From: Salipiger marinus
GTDB lineage: Bacteria > Pseudomonadota > Alphaproteobacteria > Rhodobacterales > Rhodobacteraceae
Length of the DNA stretch: 64,000 nucleotides
Assembly (NCBI RefSeq): GCF_900100085.1
Contig: NZ_FNEJ01000008.1
Coordinates: 1-64,000, forward strand
Reading direction: 5' to 3'
Every line of letters starts with the position of its first letter. Within the stretch, counting starts at the first letter, position 1. Below, piece after piece: positions 1-9,234 of this stretch. The translations under genes and the position numbers were made by a program. The notes under the pieces are model-generated. The model worked only from the letters and a program-made list of their open reading frames with translations, searched no databases and was not told where the DNA came from.

Positions 1-816
1 GGCCCAGCGGGCGGCCATCAGCGCCATGAGCTGGTCGCCATCGGCCACGGCGCCGGTCTCGTCGATGAGGATCACCCGGTCGGCATCGCCGTCAAGGCAG
101 ATGCCCACATCCGCGCCATGGGCCAGCACCGCCTCGGCGGCGGCCTGCGGGCGGGTGGAGCCGCAATTGTCGTTGATGTTGAGCCCGTTGGGCGTGGTGC
201 CCACCGGCACCACCTCGGCGCCCAGTTCCCACAGCACCTCGGGGGCGGCGCGATAGGCGGCGCCATTGGCGCAGTCGATCACCACCTTCATGCCGTCCAG
301 CCGCATGCCTTGCGGAAAGCTGGATTTCACCCGTTCCTGATAGCGGAAGCGGCCGTCGTCGATGCGGCGGGCGCGGCCGATATTGCCAGCCTGCGCGGGC
401 TGCACCCCGGCCTCGATCAGCGCCTCGATCTCGGTTTCGGCCTCGTCGGACAGCTTGAACCCGTCGGGGCCGAAGAACTTGATGCCGTTGTCATGGGCAG
501 GATTGTGCGAGGCGGAGATCATGATCCCCACATCGGCCCGCATCGACGGGGTCAGCAGCCCCACCGCCGGGGTGGGCACCGGACCTAGCAGCAGCACGCT
601 CATGCCGGTGGAGGTCAGGCCCGCCGTCAGCGCGGTTTCGAACATGTAGCCCGACAGGCGGGTGTCCTTGCCGATCACCACCCGGTGCGTGCCGCCGGAT
701 TCGCGGCGGAAATAGCGGCCCGCCGCGGCGCCGATGGCCAGCGCCATCTGGGCGGTCATGGGATGGGCATTGGCGGTGCCGCGCACCCCGTCTGTCCCGA
801 AGAGCTTGCGAGTCAC
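1..816 (-). CDS. glmM: Phosphoglucosamine mutase, N-terminal part (cut by window edge)
   Basis: Converts glucosamine-6-phosphate to glucosamine-1-phosphate for UDP-GlcNAc, hence peptidoglycan and LPS. The visible 272 codons read [20 protein letters not shown] at the N-terminus, the signature of this family, followed around residue 100 by the phosphoserine loop [17 protein letters not shown]. The C-terminal part lies outside the window. The start is GTG, and it overlaps the folP stop by four bases (GTGA), so the gene is probably translationally coupled to folP. The folP-glmM order is common in proteobacteria. Identity is very secure; only the missing end is unseen. Confidence 0.96.
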   Translation of the reverse strand, partial: MTRKLFGTDGVRGTANAHPMTAQMALAIGAAAGRYFRRESGGTHRVVIGKDTRLSGYMFETALTAGLTSTGMSVLLLGPVPTPAVGLLTPSMRADVGIMISASHNPAHDNGIKFFGPDGFKLSDEAETEIEALIEAGVQPAQAGNIGRARRIDDGRFRYQERVKSSFPQGMRLDGMKVVIDCANGAAYRAAPEVLWELGAEVVPVGTTPNGLNINDNCGSTRPQAAAEAVLAHGADVGICLDGDADRVILIDETGAVADGDQLMALMAARWA

Positions 817-1820
817 GGCTTTTCTCCTTCATGTTCGACAGCCTGCCACAGCGCGAGCGCCTGACGGGTCTCTGCAACGTCATGTACGCGGATCACCTGC
901 GCCCCCTGCGCCACGGCGGCCAGCGCCAGCGCAAGGGACCCGGGCGCGCGGTCGGCGGGGCGGGGCGCGCCGCCGATGCGCCCCACGAAGCCCTTGCGCG
1001 ACACCCCCACCAGCAGCCCGCAGCCCAGCCCGTGGAAGATCGACAGCCCCCGCAGCAGCGCGAGGTTCTGCGCCTCGGTCTTGGCAAAGCCGATGCCGGG
1101 ATCGACCAGCACCTGACCGCGCGGCAGGCCGAGGTTTTCCAGCATGGCAAGCTGGGTCTCCAGAAACTCATAGACCTCCAGCAGCACGTCCTCGTAGCCG
1201 GTCAGCTCGCGCATGGTCTCGGGCGTGCCCCGGCTGTGCATGATGCAGACGGGCAGGCCCAGTTCCGCCACGCTGCGCGCCATGTCGGGATCGAAGCACA
1301 GGCCCGAGACATCGTTGATCAGCGCGGCGCCCGCGCGGGCGGCGGCGCGGGCCACAGCGGCCTTGCGGGTGTCGACCGAGACGGGCGCGCCGGGCAGCGC
1401 CTCCAGCACCGGCAGCAGGCGGGCCAGTTCTTCGGCCTGCGGCACTTCGGCGGCGCCGGGGCGGGTGCTTTCGGCGCCGATATCCAGCAGATCGGCGCCC
1501 GCGGCCAGAAGCGCGCGGCCCCGGGCCGCGGCCTCGGTGGCGGAGGCATCAAGCCCGCCATCGGAAAAGCTGTCGGGGGTGACGTTGAGGATGCCCATGA
1601 TCCGCGGCACATCAAGGCTGAGCCCCGCCAGCGCCGGGCGCGGCGCGGTGAGCCGGGCCAGCACCTCGGGCGGCAGGTCGCGGGCGGGCACGCGCTGCGG
1701 CGGCTGGCCGGGCTGGTGCAGGGCGCAATGGGTGAACCAGCGCGGCCCTGCGGCCAGAGGCTGGGCGTCCTCGGGGCGGGGGGCGTCGCTGCGGACAAGC
1801 GGGCGGTAGCGTTTGGTCAT
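813..1820 (-). CDS. folP: Dihydropteroate synthase
   Basis: Condenses 6-hydroxymethyl-7,8-dihydropterin pyrophosphate with p-aminobenzoate in folate synthesis, in the cytoplasm. The 335-residue protein carries the first family signature [16 protein letters not shown] near residue 75, [11 protein letters not shown] near 115 (second signature), and the late [10 protein letters not shown] loop that holds the substrate-binding Lys. About 70 residues precede the TIM barrel; such an extension is usual in Rhodobacteraceae, and the ATG start used here includes it. It is the second gene of folB-folP-glmM and overlaps glmM by four bases. Confidence 0.96.
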   Translation of the reverse strand: MTKRYRPLVRSDAPRPEDAQPLAAGPRWFTHCALHQPGQPPQRVPARDLPPEVLARLTAPRPALAGLSLDVPRIMGILNVTPDSFSDGGLDASATEAAARGRALLAAGADLLDIGAESTRPGAAEVPQAEELARLLPVLEALPGAPVSVDTRKAAVARAAARAGAALINDVSGLCFDPDMARSVAELGLPVCIMHSRGTPETMRELTGYEDVLLEVYEFLETQLAMLENLGLPRGQVLVDPGIGFAKTEAQNLALLRGLSIFHGLGCGLLVGVSRKGFVGRIGGAPRPADRAPGSLALALAAVAQGAQVIRVHDVAETRQALALWQAVEHEGEKP

Positions 1821-1872
1821 GGCCGTGCTGTGCCGCAGCGCGCGCCGCTTGGCAAGCGGGGGCCGGGGGCGC

Positions 1873-2805
1873 CTAGCGCGCGGTGTTTCCGACTGTTACA
1901 GCGCGGGCGGGCACCGGCGCGTCGGCGGGCAGGGTTTCGCCGATCACCACCAGTTCGCGTGCCTCCATCAGGCCCGCGAACCATGCCGCCAGATCCAGCG
2001 GCGCCTCGGGATGGGCGCGGCTGCCCTGCGGCGTGTCGAGCACGATCTTGGACGGCGCCCAGAGGCTGATCTGGCCGTTGCGCATCGCCCAGTCCAGTTC
2101 GGTGCGGGTGGCCACCACCTTGGCGCGGGGATCGCGCGCCGCGAGCCGCCAGCCGTTCTGTTCGATGGCCAGCAGGTCGACGCGGCGCTGCGCCAGCGGG
2201 TGCCCGGCCTGCGGGCGCGGCCCGTCGGGCAGGTCGACGCAGAGCACCAGCGGCGCGCCATCGGCCTTGGCCTCGTCGATCCAGCGCGGGAGGGCGGCAT
2301 CGTCGATCGCGGCATTGGACAGGTAGACCACGCGCGGATGCGGGCGGGCGCGGGCGGCATCCGCCGCCTCGCCCGCGCGGCGCGCTTCGGGGGCGGCGCG
2401 CACGATCTCCACCCCCAGCGCGCCGGGGCCCCGGTCCAGCTTTTCGATCCGCACGAAGGCGCGCATGGCCTGCGGTTCCAGCAGGATGCGTTCGGCGATG
2501 CGTTCGGCCAGCGTTTCCAGCAGGTTGACCCGTTCGGCGGCCAGTTCCAGCGCGATGGCCTCGGTCACCTTGTCATAGGACAGGATGCGGTCGACATCGT
2601 CTTCCAGCGGGCCGGTGCCAGACCGCACCTCCACCACGATGTTGAAGCGCACGCGCTGGGTGTGGCCACGTTCGGCCTGAAACGCGCCGATCTCGACCTC
2701 GACCACATGGTCGCGCAGCGAGATGCGGTCGCGGGGCGCCTCGTCCGCGGTGGCGATGGCGCGTTCCGCAGGATGGGCAAAGGCAAGGCGGATTTCATCG
2801 GCCAT
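1873..2805 (-). CDS. folB: Dihydroneopterin aldolase with extra C-terminal domain
   Basis: Cleaves 7,8-dihydroneopterin to 6-hydroxymethyl-dihydropterin and glycolaldehyde, one step before FolP's pathway branch. The start at 2805 has GGAG about eight bases upstream; a longer reading from 2889 lacks a ribosome binding site. Residues about 28-140 match FolB (ISLRDHVVEVEIGAFQAER, then the YDKVTEAI and NLLETLAERIA helices). FolB is normally about 120 residues; this protein has 310, so about 170 C-terminal residues form an additional domain that I do not recognise, although it looks intact and folded (alternating hydrophobic strands). It is the first gene of the folB-folP-glmM run. Confidence 0.88.
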   Translation of the reverse strand: MADEIRLAFAHPAERAIATADEAPRDRISLRDHVVEVEIGAFQAERGHTQRVRFNIVVEVRSGTGPLEDDVDRILSYDKVTEAIALELAAERVNLLETLAERIAERILLEPQAMRAFVRIEKLDRGPGALGVEIVRAAPEARRAGEAADAARARPHPRVVYLSNAAIDDAALPRWIDEAKADGAPLVLCVDLPDGPRPQAGHPLAQRRVDLLAIEQNGWRLAARDPRAKVVATRTELDWAMRNGQISLWAPSKIVLDTPQGSRAHPEAPLDLAAWFAGLMEARELVVIGETLPADAPVPARAVTVGNTAR

Positions 2806-2898
2806 GGGCGGCTCCGGGGCTGGGCTTTGCGGCCTTCTAGCAGCCCGCAGAGGCCGGGGCGAGACCGCCCGCGGCACCTTTGCCCGCAAAAGCGGCGC

Positions 2899-3534
2899 CT
2901 AGTTGCTGCTGACGCGCACGGCGGCGCGGTAGAACAGATGCTCGCCGATTTCGGCGGTCCGGGTGAAGGCGCGCGACCAGCTCGGCCGGACGGCGGTGGT
3001 GTGGTAGAAGGTGGCGCCTTTGGTCAGGGCGCGCGGCGCGCCGGACAGCACCGCCTGCGCCACCTTGGAGACCCGGTCCCACGCGGCGGGTTCGTGGATC
3101 TGCTCAGGTTGGCCGTCGCAGGTATAGCTGAACTGGCATGCATGTTTGCGCCCTGTGCCCTGCTTGACCACGGCGCAGACGGTGGAGGGAAAGCGCGGGC
3201 TGTCGACGCGGTTCATGATGACCTCGGCCACCGCGAACTGGCCCTTCAGCGTCTCGCCGCGCGCTTCGAAATACAGCGCCTCTGCCAGACAGTGCAGCTG
3301 CGCGCCGCCGCTGGCGCGAGGCTGGCTGGCCAGCCAGCCGGCATCATAGGACAGGCCATGGGCGCCCGTGGCGGAGGCCTTGGTGACAAGGTGCTGCATC
3401 CGGTCGGAGCGGGCAGCGAGGCTGCGCTGTTCCAGCTCCAGCAGGCGGCCCATGCTGGCCTGAGGGCGTTCGGCAAAAGCCGGGGGGGTGGCGGCACAAA
3501 ACACCGCCAAGGCTGCGGCAATAGCTCGTAGCAT
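2899..3534 (-). CDS. Secreted cell wall hydrolase, SleB (Hydrolase_2) family
   Basis: Probable peptidoglycan amidase or lytic enzyme acting in the periplasm. The 211-residue reading starts MLRAIAAALAVFCAATPPAFA, a clear signal peptide; GAGA lies just upstream, and a longer in-frame reading to 3657 adds no signal-like sequence. The Hydrolase_2 core spans about residues 80-205, with CLAEALYFEARGE (the proposed catalytic Glu region), VAEVIMNRVDS, and the late GATFYHT motif. Four cysteines in the core could form disulfides. The gene stands alone, 93 bases upstream of folB on the same strand; its physiological role is not shown by context. Confidence 0.86.
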   Translation of the reverse strand: MLRAIAAALAVFCAATPPAFAERPQASMGRLLELEQRSLAARSDRMQHLVTKASATGAHGLSYDAGWLASQPRASGGAQLHCLAEALYFEARGETLKGQFAVAEVIMNRVDSPRFPSTVCAVVKQGTGRKHACQFSYTCDGQPEQIHEPAAWDRVSKVAQAVLSGAPRALTKGATFYHTTAVRPSWSRAFTRTAEIGEHLFYRAAVRVSSN

Positions 3535-3696
3535 TCTCGGGTCTCTCGCATGTGGGGGTTGGCAGCCGTGAACTGCCAAAATCTCGGGCGCTTTTACAAA
3601 ACTGTCGTCATCCCGTCCACCCGAAGGCAAACGGTGCATGGGCGCACAACAGGCCAAATACAGCCAGAATCGGCGGATTCACGCCGCTACTCAGCG

Positions 3697-6264
3697 TCAG
3701 GTTGTGCCGAGCTTGTCCCGGATTGCCAGCTGCGCCGCAGCCAGCCGGGCGACCGGCACCCGGAACGGCGAGCAGCTGACATAGTCGATTCCCGCCTCGC
3801 GGCAGAAGGCGATCGATTCGGGATCGCCGCCATGCTCGCCGCAGATGGACAGCATGATGCCGCCATTGCCGCGCCGCCCGCGTTCGACCCCGATGCGGAT
3901 CAGCTCTCCGACACCATCGGCATCCAGCCGGTGGAACGGATCTTCGGGGAAGACGCCCTGCTGGACGTAATGCGACATGAACCGCCCGGCATCGTCGCGC
4001 GACAGGCCATAGGTCATCTGCGTCAGGTCATTGGTGCCGAAGGACATGAAATGCGCGTGCTGCGCGATCTCGTCGGCGCGCAGGCAGGCGCGGGGCGTTT
4101 CCACCATCACCCCCAGCGAATATTCGAATTCGCGCCCGCGCTCGTTGCGCACCGCTGCCGCCACGGCGTCGATGCGGGTGCGCACCAGTTCCACCTCGCG
4201 CATGGCCGAGACGAGCGGCAGCATGATCTCCGGCACCACGGGCGCGCCGTCCTTGGAGGCATCCAGCGTCGCCTCGAAGATGGCGCGGGCCTGCATGTCG
4301 TAAATCTCGGGGATGGCGATGCCCAGCCGGACGCCGCGCATGCCCAGCATGGGGTTGTATTCGCCCATGCTTTCCACCCGCCGCGTCACGTCGGAGACGG
4401 GCAGATCCAGCGCTTCGGCCAGATCGCGCAGCCCGGCGCGGTCGGTGGGCAGGAATTCATGCAGCGGCGGATCGAACAGCCGGATGCAGACCGGCATGCC
4501 TTCCATGATGCGGAACAGTTCGGTGAAATCGGCGCGCTGCATCGGCAGCAGCCGGGCCAGCGCGGTTTTCCGGTCTTCGGGGCTGTCGGCGAAGATCATC
4601 TCGCGCATGGGGGTGATGCGCTCCGCCTCGAAGAACATGTGTTCGGTGCGGCAGAGCCCGATGCCCTGCGCCGCAAAATTCCGGGCGGTGGCGGCATCGG
4701 CGGGGGTGTCGGCATTGGCGCGGATGCCGATGTCGCGCTCGGCATCGGCCCAGGACATCAGCGTCTGGAAGGCGTCGTCCAGCGCCGCCTCCACCATCTG
4801 CGGCGCACCTGCCAGCACCTGCCCAGAGGTGCCGTCGACGGTCAGGATGTCGCCCTCGCGAAAGCGCCGCCCGTCCTCGGACAGCAGCACCCGGTCCGAC
4901 AGGCGAAAGCCCATGCGCGCCGCCCCCACCACGCAGGGCAGGCCCAGCCCGCGCCCGATCACCGCCGCGTGGCTGGTGACGCCGCCGCGTTCGGTCAGCA
5001 CGGCGGCGGCGGCATGCATGCCGCGCACATCCTCGGGCGAGGTTTCGCGGCGCACCAGAATGCACGGCTCGCCCCGCGCCGCCGCCGCCTGCGCCTCGGA
5101 GGAGGAGAACACGATCCTGCCAGTGGCAGCCCCGGGGGAGGCGGCGACGCCGCGCCCGATCACGTCGCGCTGCGCGTCGGGCGCGATCTGGCGGTGCAGC
5201 AGTTCGGACAGGCCACGCGGTTCGACCCGCATCACCGCCTCCTGCCGCGAGATCACGCCATCCTCGGCCAATTGCACCGCGATGCGCAGCGCCGCGCGCG
5301 AGGTGCGTTTCACCCGCACCCCGTCCAGAATGTGCAGGCGCCCGTTTTCCAGCGTGAATTCGATCTGCATTTCGGCGCGCAGCCGCTGCCGCGTCAGCCG
5401 GGCATGGGCTTTCAGCTGCTCGAACGCCTCGGGCGCCAGTTCTTCCATCGAGGGGCCGCGCGGATCCCGCTCCAGATACAGCGACTGGCCGTGTTTCAGC
5501 GCCTCGCGCCCCTGACTCTGGCTCAGATAGCGCCCGGTGATCTGCGGCAGGCCGGTTTCGGAATCCACCAGCTGCAGCACGCCAGAGCCGCATTCGCCCT
5601 GACCCAGACCCAGCGCCATTTCCTGCACCACCAGCCCCAGCCCCGCATCGACCGGCGCGCCCTTGGCCTGACGCAGCAGCCGCGCGGTGGTGCCTTCCCA
5701 CGCGCGGGCCATGGTGCGCAGCACCTCGGCCAGCTGCCGGGCGGGATCCTGCGGAAACGGCTCCTCGGCCTCTTCCTCATAGGCGCGCAGCGCGTCGGAC
5801 AGGCCCTGCTGCCCGGTGGTGGCGATGTCGTCGAACACGTCCGGATCAAGCCGCGCCACATGGATCGCATAACCCATGACGAAGCGCATATAGAGCGCGG
5901 AGGCGGCATCGGCGCCGATCCGGTCGGAAAATTCGACAAAGGCCGCGTCATTCATGCCGATGTTCAGCACCGAACCCGGCCCGCCCCAGTCCGGATCCTC
6001 CGACGAGGGCCGGACGCAGAGCAGCGCGCCCGGGCGGAACTGGTGCAGGATCGCGGCCACGTCGGGCATCTGGCCCTTGGCGATGCGGTGCACCGTCTGA
6101 AAGCTGAGCGCGACAGTGCGCGGCACCGGCAGGTCAAGCCGCACCAGCCGCTGCAGGCATTTTGCCCGCCCGCCATGGGTCGGCGTCGAGATCGGCGCCG
6201 AGGGGGTGATGAGCGTCACATGCGGGTCATCCGCCAGCATGTCGGGTCGGTGCGTATCGGGCAT
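3697..6264 (-). CDS. PPDK-like PEP-utilising enzyme with degenerate ATP-binding half
   Basis: 855 residues, close to pyruvate phosphate dikinase (about 880). The C-terminal half looks functional: phosphohistidine loop TERGGVTSHAAVIG (His near residue 432) and a PEP-binding barrel ending ICGEHGGDP with the conserved Cys. The N-terminal nucleotide half is not canonical: where PPDK has a Met-rich glycine loop this protein has DWGGPGSVLNIG (about residues 93-103), the Gln that binds Mg-ATP near the end of that domain is Asp (HILDGVRVKR), and the usual FTR(D/N)P strand is replaced. The start at 6264 follows AGGGGG. It lies 114 bases after glyS on the same strand. A true dikinase role is uncertain; a paralogue with another phosphoryl donor or a regulatory role is possible. 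Confidence 0.8.
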   Translation of the reverse strand: MPDTHRPDMLADDPHVTLITPSAPISTPTHGGRAKCLQRLVRLDLPVPRTVALSFQTVHRIAKGQMPDVAAILHQFRPGALLCVRPSSEDPDWGGPGSVLNIGMNDAAFVEFSDRIGADAASALYMRFVMGYAIHVARLDPDVFDDIATTGQQGLSDALRAYEEEAEEPFPQDPARQLAEVLRTMARAWEGTTARLLRQAKGAPVDAGLGLVVQEMALGLGQGECGSGVLQLVDSETGLPQITGRYLSQSQGREALKHGQSLYLERDPRGPSMEELAPEAFEQLKAHARLTRQRLRAEMQIEFTLENGRLHILDGVRVKRTSRAALRIAVQLAEDGVISRQEAVMRVEPRGLSELLHRQIAPDAQRDVIGRGVAASPGAATGRIVFSSSEAQAAAARGEPCILVRRETSPEDVRGMHAAAAVLTERGGVTSHAAVIGRGLGLPCVVGAARMGFRLSDRVLLSEDGRRFREGDILTVDGTSGQVLAGAPQMVEAALDDAFQTLMSWADAERDIGIRANADTPADAATARNFAAQGIGLCRTEHMFFEAERITPMREMIFADSPEDRKTALARLLPMQRADFTELFRIMEGMPVCIRLFDPPLHEFLPTDRAGLRDLAEALDLPVSDVTRRVESMGEYNPMLGMRGVRLGIAIPEIYDMQARAIFEATLDASKDGAPVVPEIMLPLVSAMREVELVRTRIDAVAAAVRNERGREFEYSLGVMVETPRACLRADEIAQHAHFMSFGTNDLTQMTYGLSRDDAGRFMSHYVQQGVFPEDPFHRLDADGVGELIRIGVERGRRGNGGIMLSICGEHGGDPESIAFCREAGIDYVSCSPFRVPVARLAAAQLAIRDKLGTT

Positions 6265-6378
6265 GGGTGCCCCCTGTTCTTCCGCAGTGCAGCATAACCC
6301 GGAAAAGGGTCCGCGCAATATCACCTTTGCGCGGTCAAGGTGGCGTTAACGCTCACAAAGGCAAGGGGCCCTGCGGCC

Positions 6379-8649
6379 TCAGCCTTCCAGCCGGGTCAGA
6401 TCGGCCACCTGCAGGCAGATCTTGCGGATCCGGGCCAGCAGGTTCAGCCGGTTGCGCCGCACGATCTGGTTGTCGGCATTGACCTGCACCGCCGTGAAAA
6501 ACGCATCGATCGGCGCGCGCAGGCTGGCCATGGCGGACATGGCGGCGGCAAAATCCTCGGCGGCCATGGCAGGGGCGATCCGCGCCTCTGCGGCGTCGAG
6601 GGCGGCGAACAGCGCGCGCTCTTCCTCGGTCTCGGTGAACTTGAGATCGGCGCCGAAGCTGTATTCGACCCCGTCCTTCTCCTCGGCCTGAGTGAGGATG
6701 TTGTTGGCCCGCTTGAAGCCCTGCACGAGGTTGGTGCCATCCTCGGATCCCATGAACCCCTGCAGCGCCCGCGCCCGCGCCACCACCAGCGCCAGATCAT
6801 CGCTGCCCGGCATGGCAAGGCAGGCGTCGATCACGTCATGGCGGATGCCCTCGTCCTTCAGATGGACCTTGAGCCGGTCGTGGAAGAAGGCGAGGAGGTC
6901 GGCCGCGCAAGTTTCTGGAACAGAAAGAGTTCCTAAGACATTTTCTTGGGCAGTCTTTTCCGTAATATCGCCTTCGCTCCAAGGCTCTTTTAACATGGAC
7001 AGCTGAAAGTTTCCTTGAACGTAGCTTTGATCCCAGTTCAAACCACCCGAATTACCTTGGTCAGAATCGGTCTCAATATACTTCGCCCAAAAACGTTTTT
7101 GTTCGGCGAGGTTCCTATAGAGGACTATGATAGACGATTCCACTTTCGAGCTCAGCGGCAGCCGCAGCCCATTCGCCAGCACCAGCCGGATCACGCCAAG
7201 GGCGGCGCGGCGGAGGGCGTAGGGGTCTTTGGAGCCGGTAGGTTTTTCGTCGATGGCCCAGAAGCCGGTGAGCGTGTCGAGCTTGTCGGCCAGCGCCACG
7301 GCGACGGAAACCGGGGCGGTGGGCACGCTGTCGGAGGGGCCAAGCGGCGAGTAATGCTCCTGTGCGGCGGCGGCGACCTCGGTCGGCAGGCCTGCGGCCT
7401 CGGCATAGTATCGGCCCATCAGCCCCTGCAGTTCGGGGAATTCATAGACCATCTCGGAGGAGAGATCCGCCTTGGCGACCCGTGCCGCCGTCTCTGCCAG
7501 ATCGGCATCGGCGCCGACCATGGGGGCGATCTCGCGCGCCAGCGCCGCGATGCGGTCGATCCGCGCCTTCTGGCTGCCAAGCTTGTTGTGGAAGGTCACG
7601 TTGTCCAGCCGGTCGGTCCATGCGGCCAGCCCCGGCCCGCGCGCCACGCGCAGGTCGTTGTCCCAGAAGAACCGCGCATCCGACAGCCGCGCCGCCAGCA
7701 CCTTGCGGTTGCCGGCAAGGATGGTGGCGCCGTGATCGGCGGTTTCGATATTGGCCACGGTGACGAAGCGTTCGATCCGCCCGGTGGCGGGGTTTTTCAC
7801 CGAAAAGAACTTCTGATGCTCTTTCATCGAAGTCTGCAGCACCTCGGGCGGCAGGTGCAGGAAATCGGCGCCAATCTCTCCCATCAGCACCACGGGCCAT
7901 TCCACCAGCCCTGCCACCTCGGCCAGCAGGCCGCGATCCTCGACCACCTCCAGCCCGGAGGCGAAGGCGCGGTTGGTGGCGTCATGCCAGATCGCCTCGG
8001 CGCGTTCCTCGGGGTTCAGGATCACGAAGGCGCGTTTCAGCTTGGCCTCGTAATCCTCGAAGCTGCTGACAGTGAAGGGCGCGCCGCCCATGAAGCGGTG
8101 GCCTTCGGTGACATTGCCCGCCTCGATGCCGTCCACGGTCAGCGGCACCACCTCGGCGCCCGCTTCGGTGGTCAGCACGCAGAGGATGCGGTGCAGCGGA
8201 CGGACCCAGCGCAGCGATCCCGCGCCCCAGCGCATGGATTTGGGCCAAGGGAAGCTGCGGATCACCCGCTCCAGCACCTCGGCCACGATCTCGGGCGCGG
8301 GGCGGCCGGGCTTTTCGATCAGCGCGAACAGCACGGCGCCCTTCTTGTCCTCGCGGATCTCGCATTGCTCGCGCGTGACACCGGCGCCGCGCAGGAAGCC
8401 CTCGATGGCCTTTTCCGGCGCGTCGGCCTTGGGTCCGCGGCGTTCCTCGCGCGTGGCGGGGGAGGCGGCCAGCAGCCCCTCGATGGCCAGCGTCAGGCGG
8501 CGCGGCGTGGAAAAGGCGGCGGCCCCGGCATAGGTCAGACCGGCCTCTACCAGACCGTCCGTCACCAGCGCCTTCAGATCCTCGGCGGCGCGCCGCTGCA
8601 TGCGGGCGGGGATTTCCTCGGAGAAGAGTTCGATCAGCAGGTCGGGCAT
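6379..8649 (-). CDS. glyS: Glycyl-tRNA synthetase beta subunit, with an AT-richer insert
   Basis: Beta chain of the alpha2-beta2 glycyl-tRNA synthetase; binds and positions tRNA-Gly in the cytoplasm. The 756-residue protein begins MPDLLIELFSEEIPARMQ, typical of GlyS, and the C-terminal anticodon-binding part (NRLNLLARIRKICLQVADLTRLEG) is intact. GlyS is usually about 690-700 residues. The excess lies at about residues 504-582, coded by 6905-7140, where base composition falls to about 44 % GC (hand count over 6961-7080) against about 70 % around it. The reading frame stays open through this stretch. It is the partner of glyQ in the same minus-strand cluster. Confidence 0.95.
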   Translation of the reverse strand: MPDLLIELFSEEIPARMQRRAAEDLKALVTDGLVEAGLTYAGAAAFSTPRRLTLAIEGLLAASPATREERRGPKADAPEKAIEGFLRGAGVTREQCEIREDKKGAVLFALIEKPGRPAPEIVAEVLERVIRSFPWPKSMRWGAGSLRWVRPLHRILCVLTTEAGAEVVPLTVDGIEAGNVTEGHRFMGGAPFTVSSFEDYEAKLKRAFVILNPEERAEAIWHDATNRAFASGLEVVEDRGLLAEVAGLVEWPVVLMGEIGADFLHLPPEVLQTSMKEHQKFFSVKNPATGRIERFVTVANIETADHGATILAGNRKVLAARLSDARFFWDNDLRVARGPGLAAWTDRLDNVTFHNKLGSQKARIDRIAALAREIAPMVGADADLAETAARVAKADLSSEMVYEFPELQGLMGRYYAEAAGLPTEVAAAAQEHYSPLGPSDSVPTAPVSVAVALADKLDTLTGFWAIDEKPTGSKDPYALRRAALGVIRLVLANGLRLPLSSKVESSIIVLYRNLAEQKRFWAKYIETDSDQGNSGGLNWDQSYVQGNFQLSMLKEPWSEGDITEKTAQENVLGTLSVPETCAADLLAFFHDRLKVHLKDEGIRHDVIDACLAMPGSDDLALVVARARALQGFMGSEDGTNLVQGFKRANNILTQAEEKDGVEYSFGADLKFTETEEERALFAALDAAEARIAPAMAAEDFAAAMSAMASLRAPIDAFFTAVQVNADNQIVRRNRLNLLARIRKICLQVADLTRLEG

Positions 8650-8718
8650 GGGGTCACCAGATCAGAGGTCGTTGGCCGGGATACCGCCGCAGAGGGCGGA
8701 GGTCCAGCGTTTGCAGGG

Positions 8719-9234
8719 TCAGTCGCGCGGGGGGCAGTCCTCGCCCAGCGGGGTGCCGTCATAGGCCTTGTCGCCGCAGTCGTTGACTTCTTCCCAGACA
8801 TAGCCGCGGCCATCTTCGGTGATGGCCACCACGCGGTCGATGCCGAATTCGATGTTGCGCTGCCCGGTGAAGACGCGGGCGCGCCCGTCGGCGATCTGTT
8901 CGCCGATGCTGTCGCTGTCGAAACAGGTGAACCAGAACGGCGCGTTGCGGGGGGCGGCGCCCTCGTAACCCTCATAGCGCGCGTCAAGCTCGGAGAGCGT
9001 CAGGTCGGTGTCGAAACAGGCGCGGTAGCGGATCGGCGAGGAGGAGGCGTCGATGCCGTCAAACCCGGTGGTGGCGATGGGTTCGGGCGCGCCCCCGTCC
9101 AGCGGTGTCAGCGCCACCTGCGCCTCTTCGGCGGGGATGTCGACGTAATAGTAATAGACCTGCGCATACCAGACCACGGCGCCAAAGATCAGCGCCGCGC
9201 CAAGGATGCCAAGCCCGAGGATCTTGCCGGTCAT
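8719..9234 (-). CDS. Small membrane-anchored protein of unknown function between glyQ and glyS
   Basis: 171 residues. An N-terminal membrane segment (about residues 5-24, [20 protein letters not shown]) is followed by a soluble, acidic, probably periplasmic domain with four cysteines ([33 protein letters not shown]) that could pair. The start ATG overlaps the glyQ stop by four bases (ATGA), so it is co-translated with glyQ. Proteins like this sit between glyQ and glyS in many Rhodobacteraceae (I recall the DUF6446 label, not verified). Nothing in the sequence points to a role in tRNA charging; the linkage may only reflect operon position. Confidence 0.8.
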   Translation of the reverse strand: MTGKILGLGILGAALIFGAVVWYAQVYYYYVDIPAEEAQVALTPLDGGAPEPIATTGFDGIDASSSPIRYRACFDTDLTLSELDARYEGYEGAAPRNAPFWFTCFDSDSIGEQIADGRARVFTGQRNIEFGIDRVVAITEDGRGYVWEEVNDCGDKAYDGTPLGEDCPPRD

